From Dermatophilaceae bacterium Sec6.4 (GTDB lineage Bacteria > Actinomycetota > Actinomycetes > Actinomycetales > Dermatophilaceae): a stretch of 64,000 bases of DNA. Shown piece by piece: positions 8,937-16,325 of the stretch. The stretch covers positions 868,001-932,000 of the forward strand of contig CP144172.1 in assembly GCA_039636865.1 (NCBI GenBank), in the 5' to 3' direction. The notes below the pieces were generated by a model. The model saw nothing but the letters and a program-made list of their open reading frames with translations. It made no database searches and was not told the origin of the DNA. Both the position numbers and the translations under genes were made by a program. Numbering within the stretch: the first letter of the stretch is position 1; every line of letters starts with the position of its first letter.

Positions 8937-9719
8937 ATGAGCAGTCCACGCAAGACCGCACTCGTCACCGGAGCCAGCGCGGGGATCGGTAAGGCGTTCT
9001 GCAGCCAGCTCGCCGCGCGCGGTTACGACCTCATCGTGGTTGCCCGTTCCACGGACCGGCTGGAGCAGCTCAAGGCCGACCTGGAGAAGCAGCACCAGAT
9101 CAGCGTCGAGGTCATCACCGCTGACCTGACCGACAGTCTCGATGTGCAGAAGGTCGCGTGGCGGCTTTCCGAGCCGCGTCGGGCAGTCGATCTGCTGGTG
9201 AACAATGCGGGCTACGGCTTGAAGAAGCGTTTTCTGGACAACGACGTGCAGGACGAGATCACCGCTCTCGACATCCTCGTGCGCACAGTGATGGTCCTGT
9301 CGCACGCGGCTGCCGGCTCGATGAAGGAACGGGGGCACGGAGCGATCATCAACGTCTCATCGGTTGCCAGTTTCATGGCGTCGGGCACCTACGCCGCAGC
9401 GAAGTCCTACGTGACCGTGTTCTCCGAGTCGCTGGCCGGAGAGCTGGCCGGCACCGGCGTCACCGTTACTGCACTATGTCCCGGATTCACCCGTACCGAG
9501 TTCCACGAGCGCGCTGGAATCAACCACCAGGGCAGCCCGGATTTCATGTGGCTGGAGGTCGACCGGTTGGTTCGGGACTGCCTCTCGGACGTGGACAAGG
9601 GCAAGGTCGTGTCAGTGCCCGGTCTGCAGTACAAGATCATCACCACGCTGCTGCGGGCCGCGCCGCGCCCCCTCATCCGCGGCGGTCGACTCGCCAAGAC
9701 GCACCGCCCGCAGAAGTAG
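8937..9719 (+). CDS. Short-chain dehydrogenase/reductase
   Basis: A 260-residue NAD(P)(H)-dependent oxidoreductase of the classical SDR type. The cofactor motif TGASAGIG is at residues 11-18, NNAG at 89-92, and the catalytic Ser-Tyr-Lys set is visible (Ser141/142, Tyr152, Lys156 in YAAAK). The sequence around GFTRTEFHERAG is like the DltE/YqjQ subgroup, whose substrates are mostly unknown. It is divergent from xthA and upstream of pyrE with about 40 bases between, but pyrE has its own promoter signal. No substrate can be assigned. Confidence 0.85.
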   Translation: MSSPRKTALVTGASAGIGKAFCSQLAARGYDLIVVARSTDRLEQLKADLEKQHQISVEVITADLTDSLDVQKVAWRLSEPRRAVDLLVNNAGYGLKKRFLDNDVQDEITALDILVRTVMVLSHAAAGSMKERGHGAIINVSSVASFMASGTYAAAKSYVTVFSESLAGELAGTGVTVTALCPGFTRTEFHERAGINHQGSPDFMWLEVDRLVRDCLSDVDKGKVVSVPGLQYKIITTLLRAAPRPLIRGGRLAKTHRPQK

Positions 9720-9745
9720 CATCCGCCTGCCCCTGATTACTGAAC

Positions 9746-9751
9746 TAAACT
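9746..9751 (+). promoter_or_regulatory. -10 box TAAACT, leaderless promoter of pyrE
   Basis: TAAACT, eight bases (CGCCCACC), then the GTG of pyrE at 9760. The same hexamer and spacing recur before the lysyl-tRNA synthetase gene and purD. Confidence 0.6.
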
Positions 9752-9759
9752 CGCCCACC

Positions 9760-10317
9760 GTGACGCACTCTGTGGAAGTCGACCGACACAATCTGCTGCA
9801 GGAGATCCGCGAACGTGCGATTGTGCGCGGCCGGGTAACTCTGTCCTCGGGCAAAGAAGCCGACTGGTACCTCGATCTGCGGCGCATCACGCTGTCGGGT
9901 CAGGCCGCCCCGATGGTCGGTCGCGTCATGCTCGACCTGACTCGCGAACTCGCCTTCGATGCGGTCGGCGGGCTGACGATGGGCGCGGACCCCGTGGCGA
10001 CGGCGATGCTGCATGCGGCATCCGCTGACGGTCAGTCGGTCGATGCCTTCGTCGTCCGCAAGACCGGCAAGGCGCACGGTTTGCAGCAGCGCGTGGAAGG
10101 GCCCTCGATTCAGGGTCGACGAGTGCTGGTCGTCGAGGACACTTCCACCACGGGTGGCTCTGCCCTGGAGGCGGTCGAGGCTGCGCGCGAAGCCGGTGCC
10201 GAGGTAGTCGCCGTCGCCGTCATTGCCGACCGCGCGACCGGCGCCGCCCAGCGCATCGAGGCTGAGGGCGTGCCCTACCTGTGGGCCTACGGTCTGCAGG
10301 ATCTCGGTATCTCCTGA
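9760..10317 (+). CDS. pyrE: Orotate phosphoribosyltransferase
   Basis: Converts orotate and PRPP to orotidine 5'-monophosphate in pyrimidine synthesis. The 185-residue protein carries the N-terminal SSGKEADWYLDLR block of the short PyrE type and the PRPP-binding loop VLVVEDTSTTGGSA (about 122-135). The GTG at 9760 is chosen because a TAAACT box lies exactly eight bases before it and no other start fits. The stop is followed 11 bases later by the chelatase-like gene, so the two may be one transcript. pyrE is away from other pyr genes here. Confidence 0.93.
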   Translation: MTHSVEVDRHNLLQEIRERAIVRGRVTLSSGKEADWYLDLRRITLSGQAAPMVGRVMLDLTRELAFDAVGGLTMGADPVATAMLHAASADGQSVDAFVVRKTGKAHGLQQRVEGPSIQGRRVLVVEDTSTTGGSALEAVEAAREAGAEVVAVAVIADRATGAAQRIEAEGVPYLWAYGLQDLGIS

Positions 10318-10328
10318 TCACTACGCAG

Positions 10329-11021
10329 ATGCCGCCCCTTGTGCTGTGTGCGCACGGCACGGCGAATGCTGCCGGGCAGCAGGTGGTGCTCGACCTGGTC
10401 GCACTGACCCGAGCTGAGTTGCCCGGCACGCGGGTCGAGGCGGCATACGTCGATGTCCAGAGCCCCGGCCCCGGTGAGGTGGTGTCCGGTCTGTACGACG
10501 CCGCCGATCCACCGGTCATCGTGCCGCTGCTGCTGTCGACCGGTTTCCATGTCGAGGTGGACATCGAGGAGGTCGTGCAGGCCTACCCCGGAACGTTGGC
10601 AACCGACGCGCTCGGGCCGTCGGCGCTGATTGCCGACCTGGTGCTCGACCGGCTGGCAGAGGTAGGTGCCATGTCGACCGATGCGGTCGTTTTCGCGGCG
10701 GCCGGTTCCAGTCGCGCCCGCGCAGCGCGCGATGCCGAACAGGCTGCGGGGATGGTCCGTGCACGACGCCCTCGCGACGCCGCGCCGTTGATGCTCGGTT
10801 ACGGGTCGGCGAGCTCACCGACCGTGCCCGAAGTCGTAGCTCGGTTACGCGAACGGGGAGCGCAACGGGTCGTCGTTGCCTCCTATCTGTTGGGCCCCGG
10901 CCACTTCCACGACAAACTCCAGCATGCGGGCGCCGACCTGGTGACCGCACCACTGGGCGCTGATCATCGAATAGTCGCCCAGGCCATCGCCCGCTACCTC
11001 GCTGTCCTCGCTCAGGTGTAA
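10329..11021 (+). CDS. Sirohydrochlorin chelatase-like protein (CbiX/SirB family)
   Basis: A 230-residue protein with two similar halves, each with the chelatase fold motif: LVLCAHGTANAAG near the N-terminus and MLGYGSAS in the second half, plus a metal-site-like PGHFHDKL. The family inserts Fe2+ or Co2+ into sirohydrochlorin for siroheme or cobalamin. The second-half copy lacks the usual His after Gly, as in many duplicated forms. No siroheme or cobalamin genes are nearby, so the substrate is uncertain. The ATG at 10329 is used; longer in-frame forms overlap pyrE. Confidence 0.75.
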   Translation: MPPLVLCAHGTANAAGQQVVLDLVALTRAELPGTRVEAAYVDVQSPGPGEVVSGLYDAADPPVIVPLLLSTGFHVEVDIEEVVQAYPGTLATDALGPSALIADLVLDRLAEVGAMSTDAVVFAAAGSSRARAARDAEQAAGMVRARRPRDAAPLMLGYGSASSPTVPEVVARLRERGAQRVVVASYLLGPGHFHDKLQHAGADLVTAPLGADHRIVAQAIARYLAVLAQV

Positions 11022-11040
11022 CCAGCCCGCCGGTCTGCTT

Positions 11041-11122
11041 CCACGTTTCGGTCGCTGGCGGCCCAAATGCCGCGCCGACGTGTCAATACGCCCCACGTTT
11101 GCGCCGCCGGCGGCGCAAACGT
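11041..11122. repeat. Palindromic element with a degenerate upstream copy
   Basis: Positions 11095-11122 are a perfect 28-base palindrome (half ACGTTTGCGCCGCC). About 52 bases upstream, from 11041, a degenerate copy begins with the same CCACGTTT and contains GGCGGC-CAAA. There is no T-run, so it may be a factor-assisted terminator after the chelatase-like gene or a small repeat element. Confidence 0.5.
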
Positions 11123-11171
11123 TGTATCACCCGCAGGGCTGGAACCCGAGGAAACGGTCAGCATCGGCGCG

Positions 11172-11177
11172 CATAAT
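11172..11177 (+). promoter_or_regulatory. -10 box CATAAT upstream of the small membrane protein
   Basis: CATAAT is followed by six bases and the GTG at 11184, so the message would be leaderless. The first base differs from the TANNNT pattern, but the rest matches TATAAT. Confidence 0.45.
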
Positions 11178-11183
11178 CTCGGC

Positions 11184-11531
11184 GTGCAGTTTCCTCTGGT
11201 CAACCTCGGCGCGGCCCTGCTGCTGATCACAGCCGCCGTCCTGGTCCTGGGCGACATCACCTACCAGGCCCAGCTGACAAAAGTCAGGATCCAGTTGGAC
11301 CCGGACGAGGACATCGCTGCCGCGAGCCAGTATCGGCGCTCCGGCGCGCGCCGCGGCCCACAGCGGTCTCAGCAGCACGCGCTCGAAGCCCGGTTCCGAG
11401 ACGATCCGCAACGGTGGCTGCGGTACACCTCAGCGCAATCGCAGATAGCTGCCTGGAACTGGATCGGGGTCCTGTGCGCGATGACTCTGATAGCTGCGAT
11501 GGTCTGGTTCATCGACGCATACCCCGGCTGA
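11184..11531 (+). CDS. Small two-helix membrane protein, unknown function
   Basis: A 115-residue protein I do not recognise. A hydrophobic segment (about residues 5-25, LGAALLLITAAVLVLGDI) is followed by a polar, Arg/Gln-rich stretch of some 55 residues and a second hydrophobic segment near the C-terminus (IGVLCAMTLIAAMVWFI). Both ends are probably on the same side of the membrane. The GTG at 11184 was chosen because of the CATAAT box six bases before it; a longer form starting further upstream would have to include the palindrome. It converges on the ArsR-type gene. Confidence 0.6.
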   Translation: MQFPLVNLGAALLLITAAVLVLGDITYQAQLTKVRIQLDPDEDIAAASQYRRSGARRGPQRSQQHALEARFRDDPQRWLRYTSAQSQIAAWNWIGVLCAMTLIAAMVWFIDAYPG

Positions 11532-11564
11532 CAGGTTGCCCGGTCCCCTGGTGCAGCGCCGAGG

Positions 11565-12107
11565 TCAGGGCCCGGACGACTGCTCACCGGGGGCGTTGAT
11601 CCAGACGATCCGGCGCCTCTCGGTGGCCTCATCGTCCAGCATGTCCCGGTCGCGGAAATTCTGTAGCAGTTGCGAGATCTGGGCGTTCAACTCATCGTTC
11701 GCCCGCTCGGTCAGCGCGATCGTCGACCGGTACATCGTCAGAGAGTCGTCGGAGCCGATGTTGCTGGTAGCGGATTTGACGAATCGCTGCAGCAGCGTCT
11801 GAGCCTCGGCAGCAGGTAATGATCCGTCGGTCCCGGAGATGTCGAAGCCGTCGGCGGTTTTACGCCACGGGCGGGTCCGACCGTCCACAGAATCGACGCG
11901 CTCGACCATCCCGTACTTCTCCAGCGCCCGTAGGTGGTAGCTCATCGCCGACGGGGTGATGTTGCACTGCGCGGCAGCCTCGGTCGCGGTGAGCGGTCGC
12001 TCGGTGGATAGGACGTCCTCGATGAGTCGCTGGCGTACCGGGTGCGCGAGCGCGCGGAAGGCCCCTACGTCATCAAGTTTGCGGTAGGTGCGCGGCTGCC
12101 TTGCCAT
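11565..12107 (-). CDS. ArsR-type winged-helix transcriptional regulator
   Basis: A 180-residue DNA-binding protein. Residues about 12-80 form a winged helix of the ArsR/HTH_20 type (AFRALAHPVRQRLIEDVL, then TATEAAAQCNITPSAMSYHLRALEKYGMVERV). The C-terminal 90 residues are helical and may hold the effector or dimer surface; no metal-binding cysteine pair is seen, so it is unlikely to be a classical metal sensor. The ATG at 12107 lies two bases after the stop of the LLM gene; a TTG at 12113 is possible. It probably controls the operon and the divergent MFS exporter through the palindrome at 13076. Confidence 0.8.
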   Translation of the reverse strand: MARQPRTYRKLDDVGAFRALAHPVRQRLIEDVLSTERPLTATEAAAQCNITPSAMSYHLRALEKYGMVERVDSVDGRTRPWRKTADGFDISGTDGSLPAAEAQTLLQRFVKSATSNIGSDDSLTMYRSTIALTERANDELNAQISQLLQNFRDRDMLDDEATERRRIVWINAPGEQSSGP

Positions 12108-12109
12108 GC

Positions 12110-13039
12110 TCAATCGACCTGCGGCAGCACGTCGGAGGCAATGACCTCCAGATGATCCAGATCGTTCAGGTCCAGCATCTGCAGATAGACCCGCTGGACG
12201 CCTTGCTCTGCGAAGGTGCCCAAGGTGTCGATCAGTTCGTCGGGTGTCCCCGCGAGTCCGCTATCGCGTAGCTCGTCCACGTTCCGGCCGATGGCCGACG
12301 CCCGACGTGAAAGATCCCCTTCGGTTCTACCGCAGCAGACGACCTGCGCCGCCGAATAGGTCAATTCATCGGCGTTCCTGCCGTGCGCGGCGCATGCAGC
12401 GCGTACTCGGGCATACATCTGAACGGTGTCGGACAGGCTGGCGAAGGGCACATTGAACTCGGTGGCGTAACGCGCCGCAAGTTCGGGCGTGCGTCGTTTC
12501 CCGTGTCCGCCGATGATGATCGGCATCGGATGCTGCACCGGCTTCGGCAGCGCTGGCGAATCACTGATGCGCACGTGTTCGCCGTCGAAGGAGTAGCGCT
12601 CGCCGAGCGGGGTGCCCCACAGGCCGGTGATGACCTCGAGGTGTTCTTCCAACCAGTCGAAGCGCTCCTTGACGGGTGGGAACGGGAGCCCATATGCGGC
12701 GTGTTCGGCAGCGAACCAGCCTGCGCCATAACCTAACTCGACCCGCCCACCACTCATCTGGTCCACCTGGGCGACGGCGATTGCCAGCGGTCCGGGGTGT
12801 CGGAACGTCGCCGAGGTGACGAGTGTGCCGAGTCGGATGCGCGACGTCTCGCGCGCCAGTCCGGCAAGAGTGATCCACGCATCGGTGGGGCCCGGTAGGC
12901 CGTCACCGTCGCCCATTGTCAGGTAGTGGTCGCTGCGGAAGAAGGCGTCGAAGCCCAGTTCTTCAGTAGCTCTGGCTACTCGCAGCAGATCGTCGTAGGT
13001 CGCGCCCTGCTGCGGTTCAGTGAAGATGCGTAGATCCAT
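12110..13039 (-). CDS. LLM-class flavin-dependent oxidoreductase
   Basis: A 309-residue TIM-barrel oxidoreductase of the luciferase-like monooxygenase superfamily, likely F420- or FMN-dependent. Conserved blocks include ATEELGFDAFFRSDHYL, SRIRLGTLVTSATFRHPGPLA, SGGRVELGYGAGWF and PIIIGGHGKRR. The ATG at 13039 begins the family's MDLRIF start; the longer frame upstream crosses the divergent promoter. It is first in an operon with the ArsR-type gene (two bases between) and is divergent from an MFS exporter. The operon composition suggests modification or export of a common compound, but this is inference. Confidence 0.85.
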   Translation of the reverse strand: MDLRIFTEPQQGATYDDLLRVARATEELGFDAFFRSDHYLTMGDGDGLPGPTDAWITLAGLARETSRIRLGTLVTSATFRHPGPLAIAVAQVDQMSGGRVELGYGAGWFAAEHAAYGLPFPPVKERFDWLEEHLEVITGLWGTPLGERYSFDGEHVRISDSPALPKPVQHPMPIIIGGHGKRRTPELAARYATEFNVPFASLSDTVQMYARVRAACAAHGRNADELTYSAAQVVCCGRTEGDLSRRASAIGRNVDELRDSGLAGTPDELIDTLGTFAEQGVQRVYLQMLDLNDLDHLEVIASDVLPQVD

Positions 13040-13075
13040 GTCGCAACTGTTGCAGATCAAGATGTGGAGCACTAC

Positions 13076-13090
13076 CTTCATAATATGAAG
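13076..13090. promoter_or_regulatory. Perfect palindrome CTTCATAATATGAAG, candidate ArsR-type operator
   Basis: Seven-base arms around a central A. It lies in the short divergent region between the LLM/ArsR operon and the MFS gene. On the minus strand it contains TATTAT, a good -10 box about 40 bases from the LLM start; on the plus strand CATAAT lies just before the MFS ATGs at 13085 and 13094. A regulator bound here would cover both promoters. Confidence 0.6.
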
Positions 13091-14329
13091 CAAATGTTTC
13101 ACGATTCTGTATGGCAGGTCCGCGACTTCCGTCGGCTGGCGCTGGGTCGCTCTGTGGCTGCAGCGGGCACCGGCCTGGTCACGGTCGTGCAGCTGTTGAG
13201 GGCACATGGGGGCGGGCCGGACGTCATCATGCTGTTGTTACTGGCCGAGGCAATACCTCCGATTCTTTTCGCGGGCCTTATCGGACAGATTGCGGATCGG
13301 CGCGATTCCCGGTCGGTGCTTGCCATCGGCATCGCGGCCCAGACGGCTGCGTGCCTTCTGCTGGCAACGAATCCGAATCTTGCGCTGACCTGCGCAGCGA
13401 TGGCGTGCCTCAGTGCGGGTGCGGCTCTGTCCGGTCCAATCTGGATGGTGCTGGTGCCCATGGTGGTCGGCGAGCGACGGGTCGGTGCTGCAATTGGTGG
13501 CCAGCAGGCTCTCAGGGCGGCTCTCGCCCCACTGGGAGCAGGCGCTGGTGGGCTGCTCTTCTCGGGGGTGGGCACGGGTGTCGCGATGCTGGTGTCGACT
13601 GCGTGTTATCTGCAACTCGGTGTCGTGGCATTGCGGCTCGGCGTGCGACGGCGCGGTGAACCGGGTGTCGCATCGACACCGTCGTCATCGGTGCGGTCCC
13701 GCCTGCAGCGCTCCCTGGTTCCCGACCTGTCGCTGCTGCGCCGGGACCGGTTCGTCTGGCGGCTCACCCTCAGTGTTGTGCCGTTGATCGTGGTCGTCCA
13801 AGGCGTCAACGTGCTGGAGGTCTTATTGGCCAGAAACGACATCGGGGTCAGTGCTGCGCAGTTCGGTGCCTCTGAGGTCGCGGCGGGAGTCGGCGCGGTC
13901 CTCGGCGCGGGCGTCGCGGGACGGGTCGTCGGGGCGCAGGGGCGCGGCTGGAGCATTCTGGGTGGGTTCGGTGCGTGTTCAGCCGCGATCGGGGCACTCG
14001 GCGCGACGCGCACCGTCGGCTGGTACTTCGCGTTGCTCGTGATCGTCGGCTTCGGGGCAGGGGTGGCAAATGCCTGCTTCGGGGCCCTGTTCATCGGCCG
14101 TACGCCCGCTGCAGAACGGGGCCGGGTGTCGGCGTCCATCAACGGCCTGATGTTGACGGCGGCCACCAGCTCGATTGCGCTCGGCGGTGTCTGCGGTGTG
14201 CTGATCGGCGTGCGAGCGTCATTTGTGGCAGCCGGTCTCGCCGGTCTTGCGGTACTCGCCGTCGCAGCAGCCTTCCTACCCCGCACCCCGACCACTGCGC
14301 ACACCCCGTCGCTCACACCCGCCCACTGA
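13085..14329 (+). CDS. MFS transporter
   Basis: A 414-residue, 12-helix major facilitator protein of the MFS_1/MFS_3 type (MdtH- or enterobactin-exporter-like). The N-terminus WQVRDFRRLALGRSVAAAGTGL and the loop GLIGQIADRRDSRSV (helices 2-3) are typical. The start is uncertain: ATG 13085, ATG 13094 (nine bases after CATAAT, possibly leaderless) or GTG 13064 are all in frame; the first is given. The palindrome at 13076 overlaps the promoter and suggests control by the divergent ArsR-type regulator. The substrate is unknown, perhaps the one handled by the LLM enzyme. Confidence 0.82.
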   Translation: MKQMFHDSVWQVRDFRRLALGRSVAAAGTGLVTVVQLLRAHGGGPDVIMLLLLAEAIPPILFAGLIGQIADRRDSRSVLAIGIAAQTAACLLLATNPNLALTCAAMACLSAGAALSGPIWMVLVPMVVGERRVGAAIGGQQALRAALAPLGAGAGGLLFSGVGTGVAMLVSTACYLQLGVVALRLGVRRRGEPGVASTPSSSVRSRLQRSLVPDLSLLRRDRFVWRLTLSVVPLIVVVQGVNVLEVLLARNDIGVSAAQFGASEVAAGVGAVLGAGVAGRVVGAQGRGWSILGGFGACSAAIGALGATRTVGWYFALLVIVGFGAGVANACFGALFIGRTPAAERGRVSASINGLMLTAATSSIALGGVCGVLIGVRASFVAAGLAGLAVLAVAAAFLPRTPTTAHTPSLTPAH

Positions 14330-14393
14330 GCGATTGGGACGAGCAGGTGGATCTGCACCGTGCAATCTGGCGCGCCGTGGTAGACCCTGGGTC

Positions 14394-15542
14394 GTGAGTA
14401 CTCACCGCGCGGAGCCGCAGCTCGGCGGCACCCTGCCGATCTGGCGGGCCGCACAGATCTTCCGGGTCGCGACCATGGGCTACGCGCTCGGCGTGCAGAT
14501 CGTCCAGGACAAGCACTACGACCACGTACCGCTGAGCTGGGTGATCATCGGGGCCCAACTGCTGTGGTCGGCCTACCTCGGTGTCGAGTATTTCTTCGTG
14601 CGCACCCGACGCACCCCGCTGGTCGTGGCCGAGGTCGTAGTCACGATCCTGCTGATCCTGAGCACCCGTCTCGTCGTCCCGCACCACTTCTATGTGCATC
14701 AGCAACCGCTGCCCACCTCGTTCTGGGTAGCGAACGCCGTCGTTTCGGTGGCCCTGCTCCGCGGCCGGATGGCGGGCCTGATTGCCGGCCTGGTGCTCGG
14801 CGTCATCGCTCTGGCGGGGCTGAATCAGCTCGGAAACTGGTTTTACGACGCAACGTTGCCGATCATGGGCACCGTCGGGCTCGCAATCGGGGCGGGCGCC
14901 TACATCGCGCGCAGCGCACATACGGAGCTCGAGGCCGCGATCCGTATCCAGGCGGCGACGGACGAGCGGGACAGGCTGGCCCGCGAGGTGCATGACGGCG
15001 TACTGCAGGTACTGGCCCTGGTGCGCCGCCGTGGCCGTGAGATCGGCGGTGAGGGTGCCGATCTGGCGAAGCTCGCCGGCGAGCAGGAGGACGCGTTGCG
15101 GGTGCTGCTCAGCCGCGCCCGGTCAGTACCGGATCAACGAACCGACGCAGGTGGTGTCGACCTGCGCGATGCAGTCCGTGCCGTGCTTCCGGCGAGCGCG
15201 ACATTCGCGGCGCCCGCCGACCCCATCGAGGTGAGCGGTCATCAGGCTGACGAGCTGGTGGCGGTGGTACGCGCCGCTCTGCACAACACCCAGCAGCACG
15301 TCGGGCCGGATGCCGTGTCCTATGTGTTGTTGGAAGACCTTGGCGGCGAGCTGGTCCTCACGGTTCGCGATGACGGTCCGGGCATCCCGCAGGGTCGTCT
15401 CGCGCAGGCTCGTGCACAGGGACGGATGGGCGTTGCGGATTCCATCGAAGGCCGTGTCCGGGCCCTCGGCGGCACCGCAGTGCTGGAGACTGGGCCCGAC
15501 ATGGGCACTGAATGGGAGATCCACCTGACCAAGGGGAGTTGA
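14394..15542 (+). CDS. macS: MacS-type sensor histidine kinase
   Basis: Membrane sensor kinase of 382 residues. About five or six membrane segments fill residues 15-172. The dimerisation/phosphoacceptor region of the HisKA_3 type follows, with His200 in LAREVHDGVLQVLAL, and a C-terminal HATPase domain carries ELVLTVRDDGPGIP and GRMGVADSIEGRV. The layout matches MacS of streptomycetes and its many actinobacterial relatives. The GTG at 14394 sits inside GTGAGTACTCAC, a 12-base palindrome that resembles half of a MacR box and could allow autoregulation. The stop overlaps the start of the regulator gene by one base. Confidence 0.82.
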   Translation: MSTHRAEPQLGGTLPIWRAAQIFRVATMGYALGVQIVQDKHYDHVPLSWVIIGAQLLWSAYLGVEYFFVRTRRTPLVVAEVVVTILLILSTRLVVPHHFYVHQQPLPTSFWVANAVVSVALLRGRMAGLIAGLVLGVIALAGLNQLGNWFYDATLPIMGTVGLAIGAGAYIARSAHTELEAAIRIQAATDERDRLAREVHDGVLQVLALVRRRGREIGGEGADLAKLAGEQEDALRVLLSRARSVPDQRTDAGGVDLRDAVRAVLPASATFAAPADPIEVSGHQADELVAVVRAALHNTQQHVGPDAVSYVLLEDLGGELVLTVRDDGPGIPQGRLAQARAQGRMGVADSIEGRVRALGGTAVLETGPDMGTEWEIHLTKGS

Positions 15543-16210
15543 TGAACGACAACGCTGCGATCACGGTGATGGTGGTCGACGACCACCCCATGTGGCGTGA
15601 CGGGGTCAGCCGCGATCTGGCTGCCGCAGGGTTCGATGTGGTGGCGACCGCCGATTCGGTGGCCGCCGCAAGAAGGCGCGCTGCCGCGACCAGACCCGCG
15701 GTCGTGCTGATGGACATGCATCTGCCCGATGGCACCGGCGTCGAGGCGACGGCAGCAGTGCGGGAGGTATCTGCGCACACGCACGTACTGGTGCTGTCCG
15801 CATCCTCCGAGCGCGACGACGTCCTCGAGGCGATCAAGGCCGGCGCGGGCGGTTACCTCGTCAAGAGCGCGTCGGCCGCCGAACTCATCGATGCCGTGAT
15901 CCGCACCTCGCAGGGCCAGGCCGTCTTCACCGCCGGTCTGGCCGGTCTCGTACTCGGTGAATACCGCCGGACCGCCAACGAACCCGACGGCTCGGCCGAC
16001 CCCGCAAAGCCCCGCCTGCCGGCCCTCACGGAGCGCGAGACCGAAGTACTCCGGCTGGTTGCCAAGGGACTGTCCTCGCGCCAGGCCGCCACCAGGCTCG
16101 GCATCAGTCACCGCACGGTGGAAAACCATGTGCAGGCAACGCTGCGCAAACTGCACCTCGGAAATCGGATCGAGTTGACCCGATACGCGTTGGAGCAGGG
16201 GCTGGACTGA
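15542..16210 (+). CDS. macR: MacR-type NarL/LuxR response regulator
   Basis: A 222-residue two-domain regulator. The receiver domain has the acidic pair Asp13/Asp14 (VVDDHPMWRDG), phosphoacceptor Asp58 (VLMDMHLPDG) and the conserved Lys in YLVKSAS. The LuxR-type helix-turn-helix follows (LTERETEVLRLVAKGLSSRQAATRLGIS is the region, about 161-188). The ATG at 15542 overlaps the kinase stop (TGATG), indicating translational coupling. It likely binds the box at 16253, just downstream of its own gene and upstream of the large membrane protein gene. Confidence 0.88.
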   Translation: MNDNAAITVMVVDDHPMWRDGVSRDLAAAGFDVVATADSVAAARRRAAATRPAVVLMDMHLPDGTGVEATAAVREVSAHTHVLVLSASSERDDVLEAIKAGAGGYLVKSASAAELIDAVIRTSQGQAVFTAGLAGLVLGEYRRTANEPDGSADPAKPRLPALTERETEVLRLVAKGLSSRQAATRLGISHRTVENHVQATLRKLHLGNRIELTRYALEQGLD

Positions 16211-16252
16211 GGTCATCGACTCGGGCCTGCAGGTAGTGGAGGCTGGACTACC

Positions 16253-16268
16253 TGAGTAGAAGTACCCA
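16253..16268. promoter_or_regulatory. Probable MacR-binding box TGAGTAGAAGTACCCA
   Basis: The 16 bases differ at only two positions from the palindrome TGAGTAC-2 bases-GTACTCA that I recall as the MacR site of Streptomyces. It lies between macR and the DUF2339-type gene, 58 bases before the latter's ATG and just upstream of a TTGAGT that could be a -35 box. Confidence 0.5.
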
Positions 16269-16325
16269 CCCTGATTGAGTAACTGTGCGGATCTGGAAAA
16301 TGCGCACATTCAGCAGGCTGGGGGC

